Assembly: GCF_014207905.1 (NCBI RefSeq)
Contig: NZ_JACHLB010000001.1
Coordinates: forward strand, 932,723 to 996,722
DNA length: 64,000 nucleotides
Reading direction: 5' to 3'
Origin: Flavobacterium notoginsengisoli
GTDB taxonomy: Bacteria; Bacteroidota; Bacteroidia; Flavobacteriales; Flavobacteriaceae
Shown here: positions 8,869-16,825 of the stretch, one piece after another
Layout: every line of letters begins with the position of its first letter
How positions within the stretch are numbered: position 1 is the stretch's first letter
Position numbers and translations under genes: made by a program
The notes under the pieces: model-generated
Database searches by the model: none
What the model was told of the DNA's origin: nothing
The model's input: only the letters and a program-made list of their open reading frames with translations

Positions 8869-9791
8869 AAATTGAATCGGAAATAGAGAAAGTCTCCAGT
8901 TTTCAGCACCTTGAAATGCTGGCGAATCAGGTTGTGGAAGGTTTTATATCGGGAATGCACAAGAGTCCTTTTCATGGATTTTCGGCCGAATTTGCCGAGC
9001 ATAAAGTCTACAATGCAGGCGAAAGCACCAAACATATCGACTGGAAATTGTTTGCCAAAACCGATCGTTTGTACACAAAACGTTTTGAGGAAGAAACCAA
9101 TTTACGCTGTCATTTGATTGTCGATAATTCGTCGTCAATGCATTATCCAGAATTGAAATCGAATCAGTCCTTTTACGAAAAGAAAATCGGGTTTGCCGTT
9201 TTAGCTTCGGCGGTTTTAATGAATATTTTAAAGAAACAGCGTGATGCTGTTGGTTTGAGCGTTTTCTCAGATAAATATGAATATTACGCTCCAGAAAAAG
9301 GAAGCGATCGTCATCATAGAATGTTGTTGAATAAACTGGAAGAATTATTGGTTCAGCCAAAAGTCAAAAAAACAACCGATACGATTACATATCTGCATCA
9401 AATAGCCGAGAAAATGCACCGCCGTTCGATGATTATTTTGTTTACAGATATGTTTCAGACGGAAAATGACGAGAAGTTATTCAACGCTTTACAGCATTTA
9501 AAACACAACAAACACAAAGTAGTTTTATTTCATGTAGTTGATAATGAGACCGAATTGAAGTTTGATTTTGACAATTCACCTAGAAAATTCATCGACTTAG
9601 AATCGGGAGATGAGGTTTCTATTTTTGCTGATAATGTAAAAGAGGAATACGAAAAGAGGGTAGAAGCTTATTTTAAAAACCTGGCTTTAACCTGCGCGAA
9701 GAACCAAATTAAGTACGTTCCGGTAAATGTAGGCGATAATTTTGAAAAAATATTGACTACATATTTGGTTGAAAAACAAAACTTTGGATAA
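8865..9791 (+). CDS. DUF58 (von Willebrand A-like) protein
   Basis: The 308-residue protein matches DUF58 proteins: the N-terminal region with GMHKSPFHGFSAEF and VYNAGESTKHIDWKLFAKT, then a VWA-like fold with a metal-site motif DNSSSM. No signal peptide or membrane segment. DUF58 proteins are normally encoded beside MoxR AAA+ ATPases and assist assembly or activation of partner proteins. Here no moxR gene is adjacent; instead the gene overlaps an M1 aminopeptidase gene by four bases. The partner ATPase may be elsewhere in the genome. The tRNA-Asp unit follows. Confidence 0.88.
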   Translation: MKIESEIEKVSSFQHLEMLANQVVEGFISGMHKSPFHGFSAEFAEHKVYNAGESTKHIDWKLFAKTDRLYTKRFEEETNLRCHLIVDNSSSMHYPELKSNQSFYEKKIGFAVLASAVLMNILKKQRDAVGLSVFSDKYEYYAPEKGSDRHHRMLLNKLEELLVQPKVKKTTDTITYLHQIAEKMHRRSMIILFTDMFQTENDEKLFNALQHLKHNKHKVVLFHVVDNETELKFDFDNSPRKFIDLESGDEVSIFADNVKEEYEKRVEAYFKNLALTCAKNQIKYVPVNVGDNFEKILTTYLVEKQNFG

Positions 9792-9829
9792 TATTTTAAA
9801 AAATAATTTCATTTTTTTTATAAAAATGC

Positions 9830-9859
9830 TTGCAGAAATGAAATTCTGTTATATCTTTG
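9830..9859 (+). promoter_or_regulatory. promoter of tRNA-Asp copy 1
   Basis: TTG at 9830-9832, 19-base spacer, TATCTTTG at 9852-9859: an exact Bacteroidota promoter 18 bases before the tRNA. Confidence 0.85.
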
Positions 9860-9877
9860 CAACCGCAATAACGCAGA

Positions 9878-9951
9878 GGTTTGGTAGTTCAGTTGGTTAG
9901 AATACATGCCTGTCACGCATGGGGTCGCGGGTTCGAGTCCCGTCCAGACCG
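9878..9951 (+). tRNA. tRNA-Asp (GTC), copy 1
   Basis: A 74-base cloverleaf. The acceptor arm GGTTTGG pairs with CCAGACC (one G-T pair), the discriminator is G, the D arm contains AGTTGGTTAGA, the anticodon loop reads CTGTCAC with anticodon GTC, and the T arm is GCGGGTTCGAGTCCCGT. CCA is not encoded. It is identical to the copy at 10377. Confidence 0.97.
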
Positions 9952-9962
9952 CAATATTGGGG

Positions 9963-9991
9963 AAAGCCTTTCGTAACAGAAAGGCTTTTTT
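9963..9991 (+). terminator. tRNA-Asp copy 1 terminator
   Basis: AAAGCCTTTC / GAAAGGCTTT stem with six-base loop and T run, 12 bases after the tRNA. Confidence 0.9.
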
Positions 9992-10073
9992 GCCCAAATA
10001 CGGTATCTAAGATTAGTTGTGTTGTTTTGCTACGACTTTGTAACTCGTAGCTGGTTTAGTAGTTAGACCAATG

Positions 10074-10106
10074 AAAAGCTTTCCACTTTTGTGGATGGCT
10101 TTTTTG
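10074..10106 (+). terminator. isolated terminator-like hairpin
   Basis: AAAAGC..TCCAC / GTGGA..GCTTTTTT with TTTT loop. No gene ends just upstream, so it may be the relic of a lost unit between the two tRNA copies. Confidence 0.5.
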
Positions 10107-10134
10107 ATTTAAGACACTTTGGTTTTTTGTTTTT

Positions 10135-10225
10135 ACCGCAAAGAGCACTAAGATTTACGCAAAGTCCGCAAAGTTTTTTTAAGCTTTGCGGACTTTGCGT
10201 TTTTAGCCTTGCGTGCTTTGCGGTT
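10135..10225. repeat. CGCAAAG-family palindrome (solo copy)
   Basis: An imperfect palindrome of about 91 bp. Left arm ACCGCAAAGAGCACTAAG then TTTACGCAAAGTCCGCAAAG; right arm the inverse, CTTTGCGGACTTTGCG through to GTGCTTTGCGGT. It is the same family as 10501, 24321, 59681 and the arms that frame the GxxExxY gene at 40.6-41.2 kb. Confidence 0.85.
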
Positions 10226-10329
10226 GAGTAAAAAGAAAGAAACTTCTTCTTTTTTAATTTCAAGGTGAATTTTTAAAATATTGGCATTTAACCGATTAAA
10301 AATTTCTCAAATTTTATTCATAAAAACGC

Positions 10330-10359
10330 TTGCAGAAACGAAAATCTGTTGTATTTTTG
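10330..10359 (+). promoter_or_regulatory. promoter of tRNA-Asp copy 2
   Basis: TTG at 10330-10332, 19-base spacer, TATTTTTG at 10352-10359, in the same register as copy 1. The flanking bases (GCTTGCAGAAA, CGCAATAACGCAG) are shared by both copies. Confidence 0.85.
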
Positions 10360-10376
10360 CACTCGCAATAACGCAG

Positions 10377-10450
10377 GGTTTGGTAGTTCAGTTGGTTAGA
10401 ATACATGCCTGTCACGCATGGGGTCGCGGGTTCGAGTCCCGTCCAGACCG
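10377..10450 (+). tRNA. tRNA-Asp (GTC), copy 2
   Basis: Identical 74 bases to the tRNA at 9878, with the same promoter spacing and a similar terminator. A tandem duplication of the whole transcription unit is the simplest explanation. Confidence 0.97.
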
Positions 10451-10462
10451 CCTAAGTTGTTA

Positions 10463-10498
10463 AAAGCCTTTCTTAACGGAAAGGCTTTTTTTTTTTTG
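10463..10498 (+). terminator. tRNA-Asp copy 2 terminator
   Basis: AAAGCCTTTC / GGAAAGGCTTT hairpin followed by a long T run. Confidence 0.9.
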
Positions 10499-10500
10499 TT

Positions 10501-10593
10501 TAATCGCAAAGACGCTAAGATTTACGCAAAGTTCGCAAAGGTTTAATTTAGCTTTGCGGACTTTGCGTTTTTATCTTGCGTGCTTTGCGGTTA
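10501..10593. repeat. CGCAAAG-family palindrome (solo copy)
   Basis: Second copy next to tRNA-Asp: TAATCGCAAAGACGCTAAG, TTTACGCAAAGTTCGCAAAG, short loop, then the inverse ending GCTTTGCGGTTA. It ends 23 bases before the AraC gene. Confidence 0.85.
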
Positions 10594-10615
10594 AAATTCT
10601 TCCTATCTTTATATT

Positions 10616-11440
10616 ATGGAACAAGGAACTTTTAAAGTAGACAAATATTACATCAAGAAAGTAGATGCCGATAAAAAAAGCATTTATTGCCATCATGATA
10701 TAATGGGCGAATTGTTTGTTCCATGGCATAAACACGATAAAGCGCAAATGCTATATGCAGAAGGTGATGTGGTTTTTGTAACTACCGAAACAAAATCCTA
10801 TTTTTTGCCTGCAAGACATTTTATTTGGATTCCAGCTGGATTAGAGCACAGTATCGAACCAAAGTCGGAACATGTAATGATGCGAAATCTGTATTTTCCA
10901 GTTGAAAAAGACGAAGACGAATTTTATAAAAGCGAAGGCATTTATCCAGTCAATAATTTATTGCTTCAAATGATGCTTTTTACCAATCAGTGGAATGGAG
11001 ATTTAAAGAAAAATTCTCCAAATTTTGTGATTGCTAAAGCGATAAAAGCGATTCTTCCTCAAATATGTCATACAAATTTGCCTTTAGAACTTCCGCAGCC
11101 AAAAGATAAACGACTTGGAAAGATTCTGCGTTATGTAGAAAACAATCTTGGAGAGACAATACTTTTCGCCGATGTAGCGCATGAATTCGGGTTTAGCGAA
11201 CGCTCTTTGTATCGCTTATTTCAAAAAGATCTCAAGATGTCGTTCATTCAATATTATACCATTCGAAGAATTTTAAAAGCGATTGAACTTTTATTAGAAA
11301 GAAAACTTTCGGTAAAAGAGGTAGCTCAAGAAGTTGGTTATAATAGTGTTCCAACTTTCAGCAACACATTCTTCAAGATTCTTGGGCAAAGACCTTCCGA
11401 TTATTTAAATGGAGAAGAGATTTTAGAGCGTGGAAAATAA
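10616..11440 (+). CDS. AraC-family transcriptional regulator with cupin sensor
   Basis: The 274-residue protein has an N-terminal cupin-like domain (about 25-110; WHKHDKAQMLYAEGD, then FIWIPAGLEHSI) and a C-terminal pair of helix-turn-helix motifs (about 165-265; ILFADVAHEFGFSERSLYRL and VKEVAQEVGYNSVPTF, closing with GQRPSDYL). This is the AraC arrangement in which a small ligand or metal bound by the cupin modulates DNA binding. It stands directly upstream of and co-directional with the TolC/HlyD/MFS exporter genes, 270 bases away, so it is the obvious candidate regulator of that exporter. Confidence 0.93.
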   Translation: MEQGTFKVDKYYIKKVDADKKSIYCHHDIMGELFVPWHKHDKAQMLYAEGDVVFVTTETKSYFLPARHFIWIPAGLEHSIEPKSEHVMMRNLYFPVEKDEDEFYKSEGIYPVNNLLLQMMLFTNQWNGDLKKNSPNFVIAKAIKAILPQICHTNLPLELPQPKDKRLGKILRYVENNLGETILFADVAHEFGFSERSLYRLFQKDLKMSFIQYYTIRRILKAIELLLERKLSVKEVAQEVGYNSVPTFSNTFFKILGQRPSDYLNGEEILERGK

Positions 11441-11446
11441 TTTTTG

Positions 11447-11523
11447 TTTCACGCAGATTTAGCAGATAGCGCGAATTTTTATTTTAATACATTAATAATC
11501 TGCTTGATCTGCCAAATCTCCGA
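11447..11523. repeat. ACGCAGATTT-family palindrome
   Basis: TTTCACGCAGATTTAGCAGAT on the left and an inverse-like AATCTGCTTGATCTGCCAAATCT on the right. It begins seven bases after the AraC stop. The same family is nested at 15.8 kb and appears as a half copy at 48.36 kb. Confidence 0.65.
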
Positions 11524-11709
11524 GAGAATTTAAAAAATAATCACAATCTAAATATGTTTTGTAATAAATTGTTTTTCAGTATTTTAATATAACGTTTTCG
11601 AGAAATAGAATTTTAACATTTGTCCGAAATGAATATGTTGTTGGCTTTTTATAATTATCAGTCAACAGAAAAATGAAGGAACTTTGCAGCATCAAATATT
11701 AAAGTATTC

Positions 11710-13065
11710 ATGTTCCTTAAAACAACAAACTCTAAAGAAGATTGTTTTCTCAGAAGCTTATTGGTATTTTTCATCATATTAGCCTTTGGTAGCTTACAAG
11801 CACAGGAAATTCATTCGGTTTCTTTACAAGAAGCGATGAAACTGGCAAAAGAAAACAACAAAAAAGTCCTTAAATCTCAACTTGAGATTACGCTCGCTGA
11901 GCAAAACATCAAAGAAAGAAAAGAACTCCGATTGCCAGATGTAGAATTAAATGGCATGTATTCTAGAATTACCAATATTACCGAATTTAAAGGAAATGGT
12001 TTTTTGAACGGAAAAGAAGTGACAAAAGCAATTCCTGAAATCTACGAGGTAAATTCTACTTTTAAAATGCCAATTTACGTTGGAAATAAAATTAATAACG
12101 CAATTAAAATTGCGAACCAGGAAAACGAAATTGCCAAAATAAAATCGGAAAAAACAGAAAATGATATTGAACTGGAAGTTGTAGCAAACTATCTGGCGAT
12201 ATATAAAATGATGGAACTTCAGAAGATTTTTGAAGAAAACATCAAAGAAGAAAAAAGCCGATTAAAAGAAGTACAATCACTCCAAAAACATGGAACGGTT
12301 ACGAAAAACGAAGTTATTCGTGCCGAATTACAGCTCTCAGATCGTGAATTGAATGCGTTAACTAACTCCAAAAACATTAAAATCGCACTTCACGATCTGA
12401 AAACGCTGATTCAGCTTCCCGAAAACGAGGAAATTGCAATTGATACTACAAGTAGTCTTGACGAAATGAACGGCTTAGACCCATATGATTTTTATATGAC
12501 GAAAGCTTTGCAGAACGAAGAAATGCGTATTGCAAGTCAGGAATTAAACATTAGTAAAACCGAATTGCAAATGGTAAAAGGAAATTATCTGCCAAGTGTT
12601 CACTTCTTCGGAAACTATGGTTTTTATTATCCGAATTATAAATTTTTTCCGCCAAATCCGTATTTGTACACTTTAGGACAAGTAGGAATTGAAGCCTCTT
12701 TTGATCTTTCTTCTTTATATAAAAATAAAACCAAGATGGATCAGGCAAATACCAAAATCAAATGGCAAGAAATGCAATCCGAAATTGTAAAGGAAGAAAT
12801 TCAAGACAAGCTTTATAAAGAGCATACGCAATATCAGGAAATCCTTGAGAAGTTTGTCGTAGTTGATAAAGCCTTAGATCTTGCAGCTGAAAATTATCGA
12901 ATAGTAAAATTGAAATACTTAAACCAATTGGTTTTAATTACCGAAATGGTCGATGCTGATAATGCTTTGCTTCAGGCGAAATACAACAAGATTTCTACGC
13001 GACTGGATGCGATTTTAAAACATTATGAATTGTTGCATACGGCGGGAATGCTTACGCAAAGTTAG
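11710..13065 (+). CDS. TolC-family outer-membrane efflux protein
   Basis: The 451-residue protein has a signal segment (to about residue 31, AFGSLQAQ) and two OEP repeats rich in long amphipathic helices (for example SLQEAMKLAKENNKKVLKSQLEITLAEQ, split here for brevity). This is the trimeric beta-barrel/alpha-tunnel family that spans the outer membrane and periplasm. It is the first gene of a three-gene exporter set with HlyD and MFS genes. The gap to the next gene is 88 bases. Likely substrate class is small toxic molecules, judging from the EmrAB-like partners; the actual substrate is unknown. Confidence 0.93.
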   Translation: MFLKTTNSKEDCFLRSLLVFFIILAFGSLQAQEIHSVSLQEAMKLAKENNKKVLKSQLEITLAEQNIKERKELRLPDVELNGMYSRITNITEFKGNGFLNGKEVTKAIPEIYEVNSTFKMPIYVGNKINNAIKIANQENEIAKIKSEKTENDIELEVVANYLAIYKMMELQKIFEENIKEEKSRLKEVQSLQKHGTVTKNEVIRAELQLSDRELNALTNSKNIKIALHDLKTLIQLPENEEIAIDTTSSLDEMNGLDPYDFYMTKALQNEEMRIASQELNISKTELQMVKGNYLPSVHFFGNYGFYYPNYKFFPPNPYLYTLGQVGIEASFDLSSLYKNKTKMDQANTKIKWQEMQSEIVKEEIQDKLYKEHTQYQEILEKFVVVDKALDLAAENYRIVKLKYLNQLVLITEMVDADNALLQAKYNKISTRLDAILKHYELLHTAGMLTQS

Positions 13066-13153
13066 ATGGCGAAAGATTAGGCTAAAGCCTTAGAAGAAAG
13101 AGGCAAGAAGAAAGAGATTTTTGAAAGAACTAAGTTAAAGAGAATAGAAAAAG

Positions 13154-14206
13154 ATGGTTAAGATAAAAAATGAAACAAAAAGAAATAGAACGTTTCATAT
13201 ATTAATAACAGTAATAGCAAGTGTGCTTGTAGTGAGCGGAGTTATTTTAGGAATTTGGTTTTATGTTTTTAATAGAAATCATGAAGAAACCAATGACGCT
13301 CAGGTTGAACAATATGTTACGCCAATTATGTCGCGCATTGCAGGCTATGTGCAAGAAGTTCGTTTTAACGAAAATCAGTTTGTACACAAAGGCGACACTT
13401 TGGTTGTGATTGATAATAGAGAATATCAATCTAAATTGAATGTGGCTTTGGCCGATGTTCAAAATGCACAACAAAATAGTGTTGTTGCTCAAAAAAATGC
13501 TATTAATACAGCAAGTGCAACTGCAATTAACGAAGCGCAATTGGATGCTGCCAAATCGAATCTTTGGAAAACCAAACTAGAATATGAAAGGTATAAAGCT
13601 TTGGTAAAAGACGAAGCGGCAACTTCTCAGCAATTAGAAAAAGTAAAAGCAGATTACGAGACAGCTCAAGCACATTTTCAGGAAATGAAAAATAGAATCC
13701 ATTCTGCAACATTAAGCACTTCTGTTGCTGAAGCCAATGTGCCGACAACGCAGACAAATATTGCTTCGAAACAAGCTGTTGCTGATAATGCAGCTTTATT
13801 TCTTTCGTACACCATTATTACAGCGCCTTATGATGGCTGGGTTGGAAAACGAACTTTACAGCCTGGACAATTGGTAAAAGAAGGACAATCTTTGCTTTCT
13901 ATCGTTAGTAAAGAAAAATGGATTACAGCCAATTTTAAAGAAACGCAATTGCAATATTTAACTGTTGGGCAAGAGGTTGAAATTAAAGCTGATGCTGTAA
14001 GTGATAAAACGTTTATTGGTACAATTGCCTCTTTATCGCCAGCAAGTGGTGCTAGATTCTCGTTGCTTCCTCCAGATAATGCAACAGGAAACTTCGTGAA
14101 AATTGAACAGAGAATTCCGGTTCGAATTCAGTTAAAAGAACAAGACAAACAAACCGATTTTTTAAGAGCAGGAATGAACATTACAGTTGTTGCTGCGCAC
14201 AAATAA
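13154..14206 (+). CDS. HlyD/EmrA-type membrane fusion protein
   Basis: The 350-residue protein has one N-terminal membrane anchor (about residues 13-35), then the typical periplasmic adaptor: biotinyl-lipoyl half motif (SRIAGYVQEVRFNENQFVHKG), an alpha-helical hairpin with heptads (about 95-200), the second lipoyl half (ITAPYDGWVGKRTLQPGQLV) and a beta barrel. These adaptors link an inner-membrane transporter to a TolC channel. It is followed one base later by the MFS transporter gene, as in emrAB operons. Confidence 0.95.
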   Translation: MVKIKNETKRNRTFHILITVIASVLVVSGVILGIWFYVFNRNHEETNDAQVEQYVTPIMSRIAGYVQEVRFNENQFVHKGDTLVVIDNREYQSKLNVALADVQNAQQNSVVAQKNAINTASATAINEAQLDAAKSNLWKTKLEYERYKALVKDEAATSQQLEKVKADYETAQAHFQEMKNRIHSATLSTSVAEANVPTTQTNIASKQAVADNAALFLSYTIITAPYDGWVGKRTLQPGQLVKEGQSLLSIVSKEKWITANFKETQLQYLTVGQEVEIKADAVSDKTFIGTIASLSPASGARFSLLPPDNATGNFVKIEQRIPVRIQLKEQDKQTDFLRAGMNITVVAAHK

Positions 14207-14207
14207 A

Positions 14208-15791
14208 ATGGAAGATAAAAGTATATTTAAATCTTGGGTTCCAAAGTGGGCGATCATTATTATTTTGTTCGTCTGTTTGTTGCATTCCATGATTTTGTTG
14301 GGAGTTTATACGTCAAACGTAACGTATGCGGCAAGTTTTCTGGATATTGAGCCCGAAGATTTGCAGTTTGCAATGTGCGTAACGTACGGAACTCTGTTGG
14401 CAACCATTTTGATTGAAAGCCGATTTTCGAGTTTTTTTCCTGCCAAAAATTATCTGATGGCAGTTTATTCCTTAATCGGAATTACGATTATCACATCGGC
14501 ATATATTACCAATTTTGCGGTTTTTTTATTGATGAGAGTTGCGGAGGGAATCTTGATGGCGCTTCCGGTAATTACAATCAGACAGTTGCTTATTGAGCAG
14601 TTTAATTCTAAAAATGCCATAATCATCGGGTTTTCATTTTATTATGGCTCGCTGTTGTTGTCCACGCCGTTTATTATGAATATTGCTGTTTGGTTTCTCG
14701 ATCATTACGACTGGAAATACATGTTGTATGTGTCGGGAGGGCTTCAGGTTCTCAATGTGTTTTTAATCTTAGTTACTTTCAGAGGGCACCGAATTACAAA
14801 GAAAATTCCGTTGTATCAGATCGATTGGATGAGTTATTTTTTGGTTTTAATTTCGATTCTTTGCGGTGCCTATTTTTTTGTTTACGCCGAAAAAAAATAT
14901 TGGTTTGAATCTTCAGAAATGGTTTTAATGCTAATGATTTCGCTTATTACAGGCGGATTATTTATTTTTAAAGAACGTCTAGTAAAAAGACCAAGTTTTG
15001 ATTTTGAAGTTTTAAAATATGCCAATCTTCGAATCGGATTTTTATTGTTTTTCCTTTTTTACATCAGCAGAGCAACGTTAAGTTTGTGCCATTCTGCAAT
15101 GTTCTCGATTTGGAATTGGGATCCGTCGCGTGTTGCGGGCGTGCAATACATAAACGGTTTAGGAAATGTAATCGGACTTATTTTAGCGGCTTTTTTCCTC
15201 ATGAAATCGGTTTCTACTAAAATCATTTTTATGATTGGTTTTACGCTTATTGCGATATTTCATTTCTGGTTTACGTTTCTTTTTGTGCCAGATGTAGCGC
15301 TCAGCGATATTATCGTTCCTTACATTTTACAAGGAATTGGTGTTGGCTTTTTATTTGTTCCTTTAATCTTATTTACAACATCATCCGTTCCGGCAAATAT
15401 GGCAGTTTCTTCGGGAATTGTCGGTGTTTCTGGACGTTTTTGGGGAAGTACAATTGGGTTTTGCGTCATGCAGAATGCAATGGTTTCTTTAAATAAAAAA
15501 CACTTTTTAAAACTAAGTCAGTTTGTAACTGGTGAAAATGCAGAGACACAGCAAACTATTGCTTCGACAACGCAAAGTTTTATTGCAAAAGGATATTCAG
15601 CAGATAATGCTAATGTTTTAGCGATGAAAAAAGTCTTTGGAACCATTACAAAACAAGCCACTTTATTGGCCGATATGGAAATTTATACCATAGTTGGTTA
15701 CGGTTTATTGATTTTGATTATTCTGATCGCGTGCAATCAGCATTTGAGACAAACCATGACTTTGGTGAAAAGTAAAATTTGGATTGGCTAG
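14208..15791 (+). CDS. MFS drug-exporter (DHA2/EmrB-like)
   Basis: The protein has 527 residues and about 14 hydrophobic segments, as in the DHA2 branch of the major facilitator superfamily. I chose the ATG at 14208, one base after the upstream stop codon, because it begins MEDKSIFKSWVPKW; a start at 14187 would overlap the HlyD gene and add seven residues. Together with the adaptor and the TolC-type protein upstream it would form a proton-driven tripartite pump across both membranes. The classical motif-A signature of MFS exporters is not obvious in the first loop, so it is a divergent member. Confidence 0.9.
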   Translation: MEDKSIFKSWVPKWAIIIILFVCLLHSMILLGVYTSNVTYAASFLDIEPEDLQFAMCVTYGTLLATILIESRFSSFFPAKNYLMAVYSLIGITIITSAYITNFAVFLLMRVAEGILMALPVITIRQLLIEQFNSKNAIIIGFSFYYGSLLLSTPFIMNIAVWFLDHYDWKYMLYVSGGLQVLNVFLILVTFRGHRITKKIPLYQIDWMSYFLVLISILCGAYFFVYAEKKYWFESSEMVLMLMISLITGGLFIFKERLVKRPSFDFEVLKYANLRIGFLLFFLFYISRATLSLCHSAMFSIWNWDPSRVAGVQYINGLGNVIGLILAAFFLMKSVSTKIIFMIGFTLIAIFHFWFTFLFVPDVALSDIIVPYILQGIGVGFLFVPLILFTTSSVPANMAVSSGIVGVSGRFWGSTIGFCVMQNAMVSLNKKHFLKLSQFVTGENAETQQTIASTTQSFIAKGYSADNANVLAMKKVFGTITKQATLLADMEIYTIVGYGLLILIILIACNQHLRQTMTLVKSKIWIG

Positions 15792-15799
15792 AGAATTAA

Positions 15800-15990
15800 T
15801 CTCGCAAAGTCGCGAAGCCGCGAAGTTTTTTTAGAGCCACAGATTAATAAGATTAAAAAGATTTTTTTTCACGCAGATTTGGCAGATTTCAGCAGATTTA
15901 ATTTTAAAAATAAAAATCTGCACTTATCTGCTTAAATCTTTTAAATCTGCGTGAAATAAACTTTTGTGACTTAGCGTATTTGCGAGATTA
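15800..15990. repeat. nested palindromes filling a 300-bp gap
   Basis: The outer arms are CTCGCAAAGTCGCGAAG and, inverted, CTTAGCGTATTTGCGAG. Inside lies a GCCACAGATTAATAAG fragment and a full ACGCAGATTT-family palindrome (TTTCACGCAGATTTGGCAG ... TTTAAATCTGCGTGAAA, 15869-15957). Nothing coding is seen between the MFS stop and the HAD gene start at 16093; the last 100 bases hold more degenerate copies of the CTTAGCGAA word. Confidence 0.8.
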
Positions 15991-16092
15991 AAAACAAAAT
16001 CTTAGCGAATTTCTGAGAAAAACCTTTGCGAATCTCTGTGTAATAAACGCTTTATGCGTTATCTTGCAACCGTTAAAAAACAAATAAAATAT

Positions 16093-16752
16093 ATGAGCCA
16101 GCAATGTGTAATTTTTGATATGGACGGTGTAATTTGTCACACCAATCCGCATCATGTAGTCGCTTTCGAGGAGTTTTTCAAAAAATATAATATTCCATAC
16201 ACGCAAGAAGAATTCGAAGAGCATATGTACGGAAAACACAATAGTTATATCATGACGCATTTCTTCAAGCGCCCAATTACGGGAGAAGAATTGATCAAAT
16301 TGGAGGATGAAAAAGAAGGAATGTTTCGTGAGATTTACAAAGACAAAGTAGAAACGATTCCGCATTACATGGATTTTTTAAGCGAATTAAAATCTCGTGG
16401 CTTCAAAACAGCTGTTGGAACTTCAGCGCCTCGTGCGAACCTAGATTTAATTGCCAATTCCCTAAAACTTGGAGAAAAAATGGATTCGATGATGTCTAGC
16501 GAAGATGTTACGTATCATAAACCAAATCCAGAAGTATATTTAAAATCAGCAGAACGTGTGGGCGTTTCTCCGTCTGACTGTGTGGTATTTGAAGATTCTT
16601 TTTCTGGAGTTACAGCCGGATTAAACGCAGGAATGAAAGTTGTTGGTGTTTTGAGCACGCATACGAAAGAAGAACTTCCGCCATGTGATTTTTATATCAA
16701 TGATTACAGCGAAATTAATGTAGATAAGATAATTGAGCTTTTGGGTAAATAA
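16093..16752 (+). CDS. HAD-family sugar-phosphatase/phosphomutase-like hydrolase
   Basis: The 219-residue protein has the HAD signature set: motif I DMDGVI near residue 9-14, motif II TSAP, motif III lysine in YHKPNPEVY, and motif IV in FEDSFSGVTAGLNAG. The GxxxxKPxP form and the alpha-helical cap place it in the beta-phosphoglucomutase / 2-deoxyglucose-6-phosphatase-like group. I chose the ATG at 16093 (MSQQCVIFDMDG) over 16054, because the extra 13 residues are encoded by repeat-derived sequence. It is monocistronic and ends at a strong bidirectional terminator. Confidence 0.88.
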   Translation: MSQQCVIFDMDGVICHTNPHHVVAFEEFFKKYNIPYTQEEFEEHMYGKHNSYIMTHFFKRPITGEELIKLEDEKEGMFREIYKDKVETIPHYMDFLSELKSRGFKTAVGTSAPRANLDLIANSLKLGEKMDSMMSSEDVTYHKPNPEVYLKSAERVGVSPSDCVVFEDSFSGVTAGLNAGMKVVGVLSTHTKEELPPCDFYINDYSEINVDKIIELLGK

Positions 16753-16785
16753 AATCCAAATAACTGAATGCTAAACTATACTAGG

Positions 16786-16825
16786 AACCTTTGTCAAAGT
16801 TTTAAACTTTGACAAAGGTTTTTTA
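16786..16825. terminator. bidirectional terminator
   Basis: A perfect 15-bp stem, AACCTTTGTCAAAGT (16786-16800) and its complement (16806-16820), with T runs for the rightward transcript. It separates the HAD gene from the convergent lipoprotein gene, whose stop is at 16823. Confidence 0.9.

Noticed and set aside
10041..10075. Possible degenerate third tRNA-Asp (GGTTTAGTAGTTAGACC)
   Set aside because: Only the first dozen bases resemble the tRNA; no anticodon or T arm follows.
10063..10263. 66-residue ORF on the minus strand
   Set aside because: It is a translation of the CGCAAAG palindrome and hairpin; the residues KKLCGLCVNLSALCG are typical repeat artefacts.
10281..10463. 60-residue ORF on the plus strand
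   Set aside because: It runs through the promoter and full length of tRNA-Asp copy 2.
9830..10593. Possible CRISPR-like array near the tRNAs
   Set aside because: The repeats are two copies of a tRNA unit and inverted repeats, without regular spacing or cas genes.
15988..16365. 125-residue minus-strand ORF
   Set aside because: Antisense to the HAD gene, whose motifs are clear.
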